Positions 52,294-61,805 are shown, counted from the stretch's first letter. The stretch is 64,000 nucleotides of DNA from Vibrio vulnificus NBRC 15645 = ATCC 27562 (GCF_002224265.1 NZ_CP012881.1:1-64000); one strand, 5' to 3'. Numbers and translations are program-made. Notes: a model not told the origin generated them from the sequence alone.

Positions 52294-52803
52294 TTACATA
52301 TGGTAAAGCGATACCCACATGTAGCCTTCGTATTTACCCCAGCGAGCGCCTTTATGAGGAAGCGATCGGATGGTCAATTTGTGTTTGGATGACATTTGCT
52401 TATCAAGGCTGTTGCTGACATCAATGGTGTCGACGATACGCGCTGCCATGGTTTCCGTTTCTGCATCTTTGACTGACACTTTGTCGTTGAATGAATATTC
52501 CATTGGAATTTCGTCGCCGTTGCTGTTCTTAAACGCATATGGGTCTACCAGCAAAGTGCCTTTTGTTCCGTAAGAGTTGCACCAAGCTTTAAACGCGAAG
52601 GTTTTTTTATCTGACTTTTGCGTCAAATCGAAATTTAGCGTTTCGAGCTCTTCACTTGCTCTCATTTCACAGCGCTTAGGCACTTCACCGCTAAACTTCA
52701 CCAAAAAGTCAGCGCGTGCTTCGTCACTCACAACCCAAGAATTAGCGGCTGCGCCTGCGGAATAAAGAAGGGTTAGCGCGATACAAGTTGCTAAACGTTT
52801 CAT
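52294..52803 (-). CDS. Probable major pilin subunit
   Basis: Secreted 169-aa protein with a signal peptide (1-20, ALTLLYSAGAAA). Two cysteines (VPKRCEM and KAWCNSY) can form the disulfide typical of pilin Ig-like folds, and the C-terminal strand ends in GYMWVSLYHM, consistent with a donor-strand-acceptor end. No close family recognised; the role comes from operon position (first gene, followed by an attenuating hairpin, chaperone, usher and tip protein). Confidence 0.7.
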   Translation of the reverse strand: MKRLATCIALTLLYSAGAAANSWVVSDEARADFLVKFSGEVPKRCEMRASEELETLNFDLTQKSDKKTFAFKAWCNSYGTKGTLLVDPYAFKNSNGDEIPMEYSFNDKVSVKDAETETMAARIVDTIDVSNSLDKQMSSKHKLTIRSLPHKGARWGKYEGYMWVSLYHM

Positions 52804-53076
52804 GATTGTTCTCCTTTACATAGTGTTCCTGCGGTGTAGTTCGTTCGTTGCAAGTTAAATTTACGCACATACGACTTTTTTACCATCAGTCATCTGACCA
52901 GTTAGAAACACACAAAGGGATGAGGAAAGACTAATTAGCGGAAAAATTTGATTTAAAACAAATAATATGCAGAGAACTTGGGAGGATCTCGACATTCTAC
53001 AGCATTCTCTTTCTTGAACTGAATCAGAATATGAAGTTCTGAATCCTGCATCTTGAAGTTACTTGGCTATATAGAA

Positions 53077-53715
53077 CTACTCGATCATTAATGTCGCTAA
53101 TTGCGATCGGCTTTGTTTTCCTGTTTTACATAAAATATGTGATACATGACTTTTCACAGTGCTTAAACTGACGTTCATTTGATCGGATATTTCTTTATTT
53201 GAATAACCCTGAAGCAAATACAGAAATACTTTCTGCTCTTTTCCCGACAGTTCATATTTACTGCCTACCACGTCAAGTGAGCAACTTGTGGTTGCCTGAG
53301 ATCGCACAATATTCCTTAGCGCATAAGACATGGCTTCTCGGCTGAACCACAATTGACCCGACGCCACCATTCGAATGGCTTTGTGTAAGTTTTCCAGTGT
53401 TTTTTCCGATTCCAGAAAACCAAACCAACCAAGTGAAATGAGCCCTTTCACGCCATCAAGATCTTGCTGTGTCGCATTGGCTAATATCCATGCGCCACCT
53501 CTTGTCGTGGGTGAAATCAAATGTTGCGAGGGGTTGCCTAACGTTTGTCGATCATAAATCACCAACTCATTGTCACTCAGTTGCCACAATGACTCTAGAG
53601 AAGCTTGAATGACAAACTCGTAACCCGTAAAGGTGTGGGACAATCCCGCCACAATCAAGCCTGACCATTCTGGATCATTTGAAATAACCCATACCTTATA
53701 AGGTTCCTTCATCAT
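53077..53715 (-). CDS. LuxR/CsgD-type regulator with VpsT-like c-di-GMP motif
   Basis: Transcription factor of 212 aa. Residues ~5-120 form a receiver-like domain. The linker carries WFSR at 123-126, fitting the W[F/L/M][T/S]R motif through which V. cholerae VpsT binds cyclic di-GMP. Residues ~155-212 form a LuxR-type helix-turn-helix (GYSNKEISDQMNVSLSTVKS). It lies 273 nt upstream of the pilus operon in the same orientation, so it is the likely c-di-GMP-responsive activator of that operon. Two adjacent ATG codons (53715, 53712) follow AGGAAGGA. Paralogues such as BrpT or CpsQ cannot be told apart here. Confidence 0.85.
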   Translation of the reverse strand: MMKEPYKVWVISNDPEWSGLIVAGLSHTFTGYEFVIQASLESLWQLSDNELVIYDRQTLGNPSQHLISPTTRGGAWILANATQQDLDGVKGLISLGWFGFLESEKTLENLHKAIRMVASGQLWFSREAMSYALRNIVRSQATTSCSLDVVGSKYELSGKEQKVFLYLLQGYSNKEISDQMNVSLSTVKSHVSHILCKTGKQSRSQLATLMIE

Positions 53716-54353
53716 AAATCCTTCCTGGAAATGAAAATAAAGTACTAAGGGACTAAAAATAGATCTTATGAATAGTACTTTATTGTCAGATTTTGTTTTT
53801 GATTATCCTCACAATCCTTTTTTATTTATATAGAACTCTTTTGTCATATCGCTTTATTTAAATGAAATTTAATAAAATCAGTTGTAACCCATATTTTTCT
53901 CATCTAAATAAAAATGCCCCCAAAACGAGTCGCGTAAATAAAGAGCAGAGAAAATAAAGAGCAGAGATAAGAGTTAGAAGATAAAGACACGTGATAACCA
54001 AAAACGTTCGATGACATCATCTTTGATGCCATCGACGAAAAGGATGACTTTACTCATCAACAAGCAAAGCAAAAGAAAAGGTGACGTTCATTCACATGCT
54101 TTTCGACGAGCGCGCCAAAAGAGCAACAAACCCAAAAGGCTAATCCAATTGACAATTTGTTTTCATCGCCTTCATATGCACCTTTACCCATAAAAGAATA
54201 AGACAAGGTTGGAAAATTCGCCTGTTGAGATCACTGTTTTTCATAATATTAATGTCTGTTATGTAATCAGTTTGTTAACTTGAGAAAAGCAGTACGTTGA
54301 TGACAGCTCTGCAATGTCAAGGGATAAAGGGATAGAAGGATCGCTTACAACAC
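53716..54353. other. AT-rich intergenic region without a credible gene
   Basis: 638 bp between the VpsT-like gene and the TauE-like gene. A 60-codon open frame at 54011-54193 has no ribosome site or recognisable protein character and is not called. It contains a perfect 16-bp tandem duplication (AAATAAAGAGCAGAGA at 53936-53951 and 53952-53967). It must hold the promoters of both flanking genes, but I see no convincing -35/-10 pair. Confidence 0.6.
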
Positions 54354-55112
54354 ATGGACATCATTTTGCTTTTCTTTGCCGGGGTTTTTGGTGGCATGCT
54401 CAACTCTATCGCGGGAGGTGGCAGCTTCATCACGTTCCCAGCGCTTATGGCGGTGGGTATTCCCCCAGTGGTGGCCAATGCAACCAATACTTTCGCCAGT
54501 TGCGCTGGTTACATTAGCGGTGCATGGGGATATCGTCGTGAGCTTTATGCGCAAAAAAGTATTCTGCTCAAGACCATCGTCTGTAGCCTTCTCGGCGGCA
54601 TGCTCGGTGCATTTCTACTGCTCAATACCAGCGAGTCAGACTTCTTAAAAGCCATCCCTTGGCTACTACTGTTTGCGACCTTACTGTTTGTGTTTGGCGG
54701 CAGAATAAACCAAGCAATCGGTCATCGTGCCGAGCGCCCTAAGCATTCAATCATTCTTTGGCTGCCCGCGCTCTTTTTGGTTCTTGTTTCCGCGTATGGT
54801 GGATTCTTCAACGCAGGGTTGGGCATTGTCACGTTAAGTTACCTTACGCTTTCAGGACACCGCGATATCATTACCATGAACGGTTTAAAGCTGTTGATTT
54901 CCACCAGCGTTTCATTGATTGCGGTTGTGATCTTCATCTTCAATGGTTCGATTGATTGGTGGAATGGTTTTGTTGTGATGTTAGGTAGTGTAGTTGGCGG
55001 ATATGTTTCTGCTGTGGTAGCAAGAAATCTCAACAAAATATGGGTTCACCGTTTCGTCACGATGACATCTTTTGTTATTACCGGGTATTTCTTCGTAAAA
55101 GTATATGTCTAG
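54354..55112 (+). CDS. TauE/SafE (TSUP) family permease
   Basis: Integral membrane protein of 252 aa with about eight helices. The family signature GGMLNSIAGGGSFITFPAL occurs near the N-terminus and is partly repeated in the second half (SAYGGFFNAGLGIVTLSYL). Members export sulfite, sulfoacetate or other small anions; the substrate here is unknown. Monocistronic. The AAGGA ribosome site is rather distant (~15 nt) from ATG 54354. Confidence 0.88.
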   Translation: MDIILLFFAGVFGGMLNSIAGGGSFITFPALMAVGIPPVVANATNTFASCAGYISGAWGYRRELYAQKSILLKTIVCSLLGGMLGAFLLLNTSESDFLKAIPWLLLFATLLFVFGGRINQAIGHRAERPKHSIILWLPALFLVLVSAYGGFFNAGLGIVTLSYLTLSGHRDIITMNGLKLLISTSVSLIAVVIFIFNGSIDWWNGFVVMLGSVVGGYVSAVVARNLNKIWVHRFVTMTSFVITGYFFVKVYV

Positions 55113-55280
55113 CAAAGATTAATCACTGCACAGCTCCAAGTTATTTCTGCAAACGAATGCAACTTATTTGCAACAATGGCACCGCTCACTTAATATTGAG
55201 CCAATTATTAAATTGAACAGCCACTCTACGACGCAGGCATGCTTCGTTTTCGTAAATCACTTTTAAGGATGTAAAGTGTT

Positions 55281-57017
55281 ATGACTCCGCTTTCTTTTAA
55301 AAACAAGATAATTGCGCTGATTATTGCCATTATCTCGCTCACCATCATCACCTCTTACTTTAGCGCTAACTATTTTATTAGCCGTTACATCCAAGACACT
55401 GACAGTAAAAACATTACGCATAATGTGGATCTGATTCAGCGCAAACTGGAAAACGAGCTGAACGGTAAATTGGCGCTGGCAAACAGCCTCAATTTCAGCA
55501 TGATGGACATCAGTGAAACCAAGGAAAGCTCTGGTTTTGACAAGATCATTAAAATCGTTAATGGCTACGCCTTTGACGATACCGGAAACATGAGCGAGGA
55601 AGATGCCCAACAGTACATCAACCTAGCCGAGTCGCATGGTGATGCCACTATGGTGAGCCCCGTGAGTATGCTCAATGGAGAACCTTCCATTACCTTTTCA
55701 CTCAAACGTATTGATGATTCGGTTGATTTCTTTGTTCTCAATCTGGGTCAGTTTAGCCAAGTCATCGCCGATTATGCGGCAGAAGGCAGCTATGCTGAAT
55801 TGATCGCCAATGGCAACGTTATTTTTAGCAATAAACAAGGCAGCAACTTAACCCCCATCGCCCGCCCGGTGGAATTTGCAGGCCAACGCTGGGAACTTAT
55901 CGGCTACATCGATCTGGATAATATTCAGTCGAATACTGACCAACTGAACTGGATGATCACGCTAGCGCTCTTGGTGTGTGCCGCCGTCATCATCGTCTCC
56001 AGCGTCATTCTTTTGCAGGTTTCCTTTAAACCGCTTAGCCGCCTCAACTTGGTGGTGGCAGATCTTTCTCAAGGCAACGGCGACCTAACCCAACGTTTGG
56101 CCATTGAATCCAAAGACGAAATTGGCCAAATCTCTCACTCAATTAACCTGTTTATTGAAAAATTACAGCAGATGTTCATTGAAGTGGCCGATTCCTCTAA
56201 AGAAATCGACCACGCCGTCGTGAATTTGAGTGAACAGTCGCGTTCAAACCTTCGCACGCTTAATCAGCATACCCAGGAGACAGAACAGGCCATTACCGCG
56301 ATTGAAGAGATGAGCGCCAGCGCTAATTCCATTGCGCAAAGCGCCGACAACGCCGCGCACCTGACAGAGACCACCACCCGTTATGCTGATGAGTCAAAAC
56401 AAACGGTGACGGGTGCAGTGGAGAGCGTGAACGGATTGGTGACTCAAGTGGTGGCAATGTCAGACACCATTGCGCGCATGAGTGATGATACCAAGCAAAT
56501 TAGCACTGTCCTTCAGGTGATTGGTGATATCGCCGAGCAAACCAACCTACTCGCGCTCAACGCAGCGATCGAAGCGGCTCGCGCTGGTGAGCAAGGCCGA
56601 GGCTTTGCTGTTGTCGCGGATGAAGTACGCGCATTAGCAGCGAGAACGCAGCAAAGTACCGCTCAAATTAACGAAATGCTGGCGAAGTTGAAAAGCACAA
56701 CCGAAAACGTGGTTAACGAGATGGGCTCCACTCGCACTCGTTGTGAAGAGACCGCAGAGCGAACCAACCATGTGATGGATTCGCTGAATGTGGTCACCGA
56801 TTCAGTCGCAGAGATCAATAACCTCAATACCTTGATGGCAACATCGGCGATGGAGCAACGACAAGTAACACAAGAAGTGAGCAAAAACATGGCAGCGATT
56901 CAGGAAATCGTTCGCCTGCTCAACGAAAATGCGGCGCAATCGACCTCCATCAGCGATGAGTTGCAAAACACCTCTCATGCGTTAACCGATGTAGTCGGAC
57001 GCTTTCGTGTCAATTGA
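55281..57017 (+). CDS. Methyl-accepting chemotaxis protein
   Basis: Chemoreceptor of 578 aa. Helix 1 ~10-30, periplasmic ligand domain ~35-222 with a mixed alpha/beta pattern and a C-terminal stretch ([20 protein letters not shown]) suggesting a Cache-like fold, helix 2 ~225-247, HAMP ~248-300, and the signalling tip [20 protein letters not shown] near residue 418. No C-terminal pentapeptide tether. Ligand unknown. The signalling region is close to that of the other chemoreceptor at 29.9-31.5 kb, while the sensors differ. Confidence 0.92.
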   Translation: MTPLSFKNKIIALIIAIISLTIITSYFSANYFISRYIQDTDSKNITHNVDLIQRKLENELNGKLALANSLNFSMMDISETKESSGFDKIIKIVNGYAFDDTGNMSEEDAQQYINLAESHGDATMVSPVSMLNGEPSITFSLKRIDDSVDFFVLNLGQFSQVIADYAAEGSYAELIANGNVIFSNKQGSNLTPIARPVEFAGQRWELIGYIDLDNIQSNTDQLNWMITLALLVCAAVIIVSSVILLQVSFKPLSRLNLVVADLSQGNGDLTQRLAIESKDEIGQISHSINLFIEKLQQMFIEVADSSKEIDHAVVNLSEQSRSNLRTLNQHTQETEQAITAIEEMSASANSIAQSADNAAHLTETTTRYADESKQTVTGAVESVNGLVTQVVAMSDTIARMSDDTKQISTVLQVIGDIAEQTNLLALNAAIEAARAGEQGRGFAVVADEVRALAARTQQSTAQINEMLAKLKSTTENVVNEMGSTRTRCEETAERTNHVMDSLNVVTDSVAEINNLNTLMATSAMEQRQVTQEVSKNMAAIQEIVRLLNENAAQSTSISDELQNTSHALTDVVGRFRVN

Positions 57018-57042
57018 TCACCCCTCTCTGTTCAACGATTGC

Positions 57043-57079
57043 TGTATAAAAATGTCGCCTCGAGCGGCATTTTTATACA
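57043..57079 (+). terminator. Hairpin terminator after the chemoreceptor gene
   Basis: TGTATAAAAATG (57043-57054) pairs with CATTTTTATACA (57068-57079) around a CGCTCGAGGCG-like GC core; the T-run is inside the descending arm. Confidence 0.8.
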
Positions 57080-57085
57080 AGCCCA

Positions 57086-57326
57086 CCCGCAGAACAATCC
57101 ACTCCACTAGAAGCGCGAATTGTCACGCTGGCCGACGTGTTTGACGCACTACTGATATAAACCCGCGTGGTCGGTGGATGTGGTTATGGACTACATAAGA
57201 GCCAACACAGGTCGTCTGTTTGATCCTGAATGCGTTAGTGCCTTAATCGATAATTTGGAACAGTTCCTCGCCATTCGCGATAGGTATCTCGATCAAGAAG
57301 AACTGCCTAAAGGATGTGTGGCTTAG
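57086..57326 (+). pseudogene. Remnant of an HD-GYP c-di-GMP phosphodiesterase gene
   Basis: Reading codons from 57086 gives a segment ending PLEARIVTLADVFDALL, then a stop at the codon after Ile. A few bases are missing, and in another frame from ~57162 the homology resumes as PAWSVDVVMDYIRANTGR and LFDPECVSALIDNL, ending at TAG 57324-57326. This is the conserved C-terminal end of HD-GYP (RpfG-type) domains, where a short charged segment ending in YKPAW normally joins the two parts. The HD and GYP motifs and everything upstream are gone; the preceding chemoreceptor terminator abuts it. Clearly non-functional. Confidence 0.85.
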
Positions 57327-57409
57327 CCTTGTGTTAAGCCATTTTCTATCAATGTAAAAGCATATTTTCCCTCATTTTTTGTTTCTTTCTGCTGTCAGTT
57401 TTGGATCTC

Positions 57410-57427
57410 ACTTCATCAAAGCTTCAT
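57410..57427 (+). promoter_or_regulatory. Possible degenerate Pho box upstream of ugpB
   Basis: ACTTCAT-CAAA-GCTTCAT is an 11-bp-spaced direct repeat whose TCAT ends fit the Pho-box half-site CTGTCAT (4 of 7 each). A lone CTGTCAG occurs at 57392-57398. ugp operons are PhoB-controlled in E. coli, so the location is right, but the match is weak. Confidence 0.25.
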
Positions 57428-57528
57428 TTTTCTGCCATCTAGCTTGCACGTTTTTGCAACATTTCTCCGCCAGCATAGCTTCAAACGAAACAACATTAGT
57501 CTCGTACGAAAGCAAAAGGAACATTCAA

Positions 57529-58833
57529 ATGAACAAGGTATGGGTTAACGGACTTCTCTGCGCTGCGGTATCTGGCGGTTTTTCTGCAACAGCGTTTGCG
57601 ACCACGGAAATTACTTGGTGGCACGCGATGGGCGGTCAACTGGGTGAAACGGTCAATCATTTAGCGACTGAGTTCAACGCCTCACAAGATGAATACAAAC
57701 TGACACCGGTTTACAAAGGTTCGTACACCGAAACACTCACTGCGGGCATTGCCGCTTTTCGTGCCGGTCAAGCGCCCAACATTCTGCAAGTGTTTGATGC
57801 GGGAGCTGCGACCATCATCAACAGTAAAGGAGTAGCCAAACCTGTCCAAACGCTAATGATTGAGTCAGGCTACCCATTCAGCGCACACGATTACATTGCT
57901 GGCGTACGTAACTTTTATGCGGATAGTCAAGGCAAAATGATTGGTATGCCTTTCAACAGCTCAACCCCTGTGCTGTATTACAACAAAGACATGCTGGCAG
58001 AAGTAAACGCCAAAGCACCGCAAACTTATGAGCAGCTCGAGCAAGTCGCCGCGAAGTTGGCCTCAAAAGGCAAAGCTGGCTTTTCTCAATCGCTCACGCC
58101 TTGGATCATGTTTGAGAACTTCAAGTCTCGCCATAACTTGCCTCTGTCCGACAAGCAAAACGGCTACCAAGCCCTTTCTACCAAAATCATGTTCAGCACC
58201 GACGACATGCTGATGCACGTGAAGAAGTTGAAAGAGTGGTCAGACAAAGGCTACTACAAGTATTACGGCAGTGATTGGGATGCGAACCAAACCCCATTTG
58301 AGCGTGGTGAAGTGGCAATGTGGATGGGCTCTTCTGGTTCATTTGGTGGCTTGCGTAATCGCGTGAAGTTTAACTTGGGCACAACCTATCTGCCTTACTG
58401 GCAATCCATCACACAAAAGCCGACGCACACCTTTATTGGAGGCGCAGCGCTGTTTGCCTTAAACGGCCATAGCACCAAACAAGATAAAGGCGTTGCCGCT
58501 TTCTTTGATTACCTCACCAAGCCAGAAACACAAATGTACTGGCACAAAACCACCGGTTACGTCCCTGTCACGCAAGCCGCCTATGAACTGACGAAGCAAT
58601 CTGGCTACTACCAAGAAAACCCAGATGCAGAAGTGGGGGTAAAACAGCTTAGCCTGCCCGATGGCGAGTGGACCAAAGGTTACCGTTTAGGCTACTACCC
58701 ACAAGTTCGTGAAGTGATGCACCGTGAGTTTGACAACATTTTCTCTGGCCGCTCGACGGTAGAAAATAGCTTAAACAAAGTGGAAAACGAAAGCGAAAAA
58801 CTGCTTAACCGCTTTGCTCGTACCGTGCAATAA
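57529..58833 (+). CDS. ugpB: sn-Glycerol-3-phosphate ABC transporter substrate-binding protein UgpB
   Basis: Periplasmic receptor of family 1 (maltose-type), 434 aa from ATG 57529 (AAAAGGA upstream; the open frame extends 50 codons further without signal-peptide sense). Signal peptide ~1-24. Mature start TTEITWWHAMGGQLGETVNH and the internal motifs VFDAGAATIINSKG, MPFNSSTPVLYYNKD and GGAALFALNGHS are those of UgpB, which binds glycerol-3-phosphate and glycerophosphodiesters. First gene of the ugp operon; followed by a strong hairpin. Confidence 0.92.
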   Translation: MNKVWVNGLLCAAVSGGFSATAFATTEITWWHAMGGQLGETVNHLATEFNASQDEYKLTPVYKGSYTETLTAGIAAFRAGQAPNILQVFDAGAATIINSKGVAKPVQTLMIESGYPFSAHDYIAGVRNFYADSQGKMIGMPFNSSTPVLYYNKDMLAEVNAKAPQTYEQLEQVAAKLASKGKAGFSQSLTPWIMFENFKSRHNLPLSDKQNGYQALSTKIMFSTDDMLMHVKKLKEWSDKGYYKYYGSDWDANQTPFERGEVAMWMGSSGSFGGLRNRVKFNLGTTYLPYWQSITQKPTHTFIGGAALFALNGHSTKQDKGVAAFFDYLTKPETQMYWHKTTGYVPVTQAAYELTKQSGYYQENPDAEVGVKQLSLPDGEWTKGYRLGYYPQVREVMHREFDNIFSGRSTVENSLNKVENESEKLLNRFARTVQ

Positions 58834-58840
58834 CCCCTTT

Positions 58841-58874
58841 GCCGTCGGCTCTCTGGAGCCGGCGGCATTTTTTT
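58841..58874 (+). terminator. Strong hairpin between ugpB and ugpA
   Basis: GCCGTCGGCTC-TCTG-GAGCCGGCGGC (one mismatch) followed by ATTTTTTT. It has all features of a rho-independent terminator yet lies inside the operon, so it probably lets only part of the transcripts reach the permease genes, giving receptor excess. Confidence 0.85.
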
Positions 58875-58894
58875 ATTTCCGTTTTACATAGAGA

Positions 58895-59782
58895 ATGACC
58901 GTGGAACGCCGACAACACTTTTCCCACACTCCACTCCCCTATCTGCTGCTTGCGCCGCAGATCGTGATCATCGGGGTGTTCTTTATCTACCCTGCCGCAC
59001 AAGCCATTTACCTCTCGTTTATGTTGGAAGACCCATGGGGCCTCTCTTCCACTTTTGTTTGGTTTGAAAACTATCAACTGCTGTTCACGTCGAGCGACTA
59101 TTTGGAATCCTTAGGCTTTACCTTGCTGTTTTCCCTGTTAGTTTCGTTTCTTTCACTCGCGCTCGCGTTGTTGTTGGCGGTGAAAGCAGACAACATCATT
59201 CATGGCCAAGGTCCTTATCGCATCACCTTAACATGGGTTTACGCTGTCGCACCTGCAGTCGCAGGGATCATTGGCGGATTTCTGTTTAACCCTCATATTG
59301 GCGTATTAACGGATCTGTTCGAGCGTCTTGGTTGGCAGTTTAGTTTTCAAACCGATCCGGTCGACGCCACGATTGCTTTAATTCTGGTTTCGGTGTGGAA
59401 ACAGGTTTCCGTCAATTTTGTCTACTTCTTAGCGGGCCTTCAGTCCATCTCATACGCCGTGCGAGAAGCCGCACTGTTGGACTGCCAAAGCGACAACAAA
59501 CGTTTTTGGACCATCACCTTTCCGCTGCTTGCGCCAACGGGCTTTTTCCTTTTGGTGATCAACCTAACCTATGCCTTCTTCGAAACCTTCGGCGTGATTG
59601 ACACCATGACCAATGGTGGTCCGGGCGGCAGCACCACATCATTAGTGTACAAGGTGTATCGCGATGGTTTTGTCGGTGCAGACCTTGGCGGTAGCTCCGC
59701 ACAATCGGTCGTGCTGCTGGTATTGGTGCTGCTACTGACATGGCTGCAATTTCGTTTTGTCGAAAAACGCGTTCATTACTAG
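58895..59782 (+). CDS. ugpA: Glycerol-3-phosphate ABC transporter permease UgpA
   Basis: Membrane permease of 295 aa with six helices, starting near residue 18 (YLLLAPQIVIIGVFFIYPAA). The coupling-helix EAA motif is present as REAALLDCQSDNKRFW ending ITFPLL; the usual Gly after the Asp (EAAxxDG) is Cys here, an unusual change. Pairs with UgpE 9 nt downstream. The ribosome site before ATG 58895 is weak. Confidence 0.92.
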   Translation: MTVERRQHFSHTPLPYLLLAPQIVIIGVFFIYPAAQAIYLSFMLEDPWGLSSTFVWFENYQLLFTSSDYLESLGFTLLFSLLVSFLSLALALLLAVKADNIIHGQGPYRITLTWVYAVAPAVAGIIGGFLFNPHIGVLTDLFERLGWQFSFQTDPVDATIALILVSVWKQVSVNFVYFLAGLQSISYAVREAALLDCQSDNKRFWTITFPLLAPTGFFLLVINLTYAFFETFGVIDTMTNGGPGGSTTSLVYKVYRDGFVGADLGGSSAQSVVLLVLVLLLTWLQFRFVEKRVHY

Positions 59783-59791
59783 GGGGCAAGT

Positions 59792-60634
59792 ATGAAAAGT
59801 AATCGACTCTCTGATCACTTGATTTTGATCGCTGGCGCACTCTTTATGTTGCTGCCACTTTGGCTGATCTTCGCCAGCTCCACCCACAACCCAAACACCA
59901 TCGTCTCGGAAGGATTGCAATGGACGCTAGGAGACAATCTGCAAGCGGTTTACGCCGAGGCATGGAACAAAAGTTTGGGCTTTGCTGGTAATGTCACCGC
60001 TCATACCATGATCGTGAACTCTCTCATCATGGGGCTGGGTTTTGCGATTGGTAAAATCATTATCTCGATGATGGCGGCGTATGCTTTGGTCTATTTCCGT
60101 TTGCCGTATGCCACCGCGTGGTTTTGGCTGATCTTCGTTACGCTGCTGCTGCCTCTGGAAGTGCGCATCATCCCTTCTTATGAGGTGGTTTCTCGCTTAG
60201 GTATGCTCAATAGCTACACCGGTTTGGTACTGCCTCTTATCGCCTCCGCCACTGCCACGTTTTTCTTTCGTCAGTTTTTTAAAACCATCCCGGATGAACT
60301 GCTTGAAGCGGCGCAACTCGACAACGCAGGGCCGATACGATTTTTTATCGATATTTTGTTCCCTCTGTCCAAAACCATGATGGCCGCCATCTTCATCATC
60401 ATGTTTATTGTGGGTTGGAATCAATATCTCTGGCCAATCATGATGACCACCGATGAGCAGTACAACACCATCGTCATGGGCATCAAACAGATTCTCAATA
60501 ACATCAATGAAACCAGCTTACCTCGCTATGACTACGCCTTTGCCATGGTGATTCTCGCTATGCTGCCGCCTGTTTTGGTGGTGGTCATCTTCCAACGCTG
60601 GTTTGTTAAAGGATTAGTAGAAAGTGAAAAATAA
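59792..60634 (+). CDS. ugpE: Glycerol-3-phosphate ABC transporter permease UgpE
   Basis: Second permease, 280 aa and six helices, with the EAA loop LLEAAQLDNAGPIRFFIDIL and the UgpE-like VGWNQYLWPIMMTTDEQYNT near the C-terminus. GGGGG precedes ATG 59792. The 3' end abuts or overlaps the start region of ugpC, indicating translational coupling. Confidence 0.93.
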   Translation: MKSNRLSDHLILIAGALFMLLPLWLIFASSTHNPNTIVSEGLQWTLGDNLQAVYAEAWNKSLGFAGNVTAHTMIVNSLIMGLGFAIGKIIISMMAAYALVYFRLPYATAWFWLIFVTLLLPLEVRIIPSYEVVSRLGMLNSYTGLVLPLIASATATFFFRQFFKTIPDELLEAAQLDNAGPIRFFIDILFPLSKTMMAAIFIIMFIVGWNQYLWPIMMTTDEQYNTIVMGIKQILNNINETSLPRYDYAFAMVILAMLPPVLVVVIFQRWFVKGLVESEK

Positions 60635-60686
60635 TCAGAACTCCAATATTCATCCGATTCGCCGCTCAATCTCTGCGGAGCCGATC

Positions 60687-61805
60687 ATGTTAGACATTCA
60701 ACAACTGGTAAAAACGTATGAAAATGGCCACCAAGCGGTAAAAGGCGTTGACCTGGCGATCCATCAAGGCGAATTTATTGTCTTAGTTGGCCCATCAGGG
60801 TGTGGAAAATCCTCAATATTGCGCTCTATCGCGGGACTAGAAGCGATCACCTCAGGAGAAATTCACCTTGCAGGACGACGCGTCGATAACGAAAAGCCCG
60901 CCAACCGTGATATCGCCATGGTGTTCCAAAACTATGCGCTCTATCCGCATATGAGTGTGTACGACAATTTGGCATATGGACTGAAAAATCGGGGCGTCAG
61001 CAAAAGCACCATTGCAGAAAAAATTGCCAAAGTCGCCAAAACGCTCAAGATTGAGGAGTATCTCGACCGTAAGCCCGCCAAACTCTCTGGTGGCCAACGT
61101 CAGCGTGTGGCGATGGGACGAGCGATTGTTCGCGATCCGCAACTGTTCTTATTTGACGAGCCCCTCTCCAACCTCGATGCTGCGCTGCGGGCACACATGC
61201 GTCTGGAAATCAAAAAATTGCAGCGAGAGCTTGGCGTCACTAGCGTCTACGTCACCCATGATCAAGTGGAGGCCATGACCCTTGCCGATCGTATCGTGGT
61301 TCTTAAACAAGGTGAAATTGAACAAATTGGCACACCCGCAGAAGTGTATCACCAACCTGCTAGCACATTTGTCGCCAGTTTCATTGGTAGCCCTGCGATG
61401 AACTTCCTAACTGCCTCAATCAGTAATGGGAAACTGCAATTGGCGGGAAAACAGTGGCCAGTGCCATACGATGCCGACTTAAACTGCAACACACTCACGT
61501 TGGGCATTCGCCCCGAGCATGCCTCACTGCACCCCATCGACGATGCCATCGAGCTGAGTCTCAACATTCAAGTGGTTGAACCCTTGGGACCAAATCAATT
61601 GGTGCATGGCAAAATTAAAGGTGAGTATGGTGAGGGCGATTTTATTGCGGTTACCGCAGAAATGCCGCTGACCATCGGTGAAAATCTACCAATTTGGGTA
61701 CGTATTGAACAGTTGCATCTCTTTGATGAACAAGAGAAACGCATTCCACTCTCGGCTCAATCTCCATCCGTCGATGCGCGTCAGCAACAGAGACAGCAGC
61801 AATGA
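60687..61805 (+). CDS. ugpC: Glycerol-3-phosphate ABC transporter ATPase UgpC
   Basis: Cytoplasmic ATPase energising UgpAE. Walker A GPSGCGKSS, signature LSGGQRQRVAMGRA, Walker B LFLFDEPLSNLD and switch His VTHDQVEAMT are all intact. The C-terminal regulatory OB domain follows (LTLGIRPEH). I favour ATG 60687 (GGAG 7 nt upstream; aligns with E. coli UgpC, ~372 aa); GTG 60624, overlapping ugpE by 11 nt with AAAGGA upstream, would add 21 residues. The C-terminal Gln/Arg-rich tail is unusual. Confidence 0.93.
   Translation: MLDIQQLVKTYENGHQAVKGVDLAIHQGEFIVLVGPSGCGKSSILRSIAGLEAITSGEIHLAGRRVDNEKPANRDIAMVFQNYALYPHMSVYDNLAYGLKNRGVSKSTIAEKIAKVAKTLKIEEYLDRKPAKLSGGQRQRVAMGRAIVRDPQLFLFDEPLSNLDAALRAHMRLEIKKLQRELGVTSVYVTHDQVEAMTLADRIVVLKQGEIEQIGTPAEVYHQPASTFVASFIGSPAMNFLTASISNGKLQLAGKQWPVPYDADLNCNTLTLGIRPEHASLHPIDDAIELSLNIQVVEPLGPNQLVHGKIKGEYGEGDFIAVTAEMPLTIGENLPIWVRIEQLHLFDEQEKRIPLSAQSPSVDARQQQRQQQ

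Noticed and set aside
54011..54193. 60-codon open frame in the 53.7-54.3 kb gap
   Set aside because: No ribosome site, no signal or domain, lysine/arginine-rich composition typical of chance translation.
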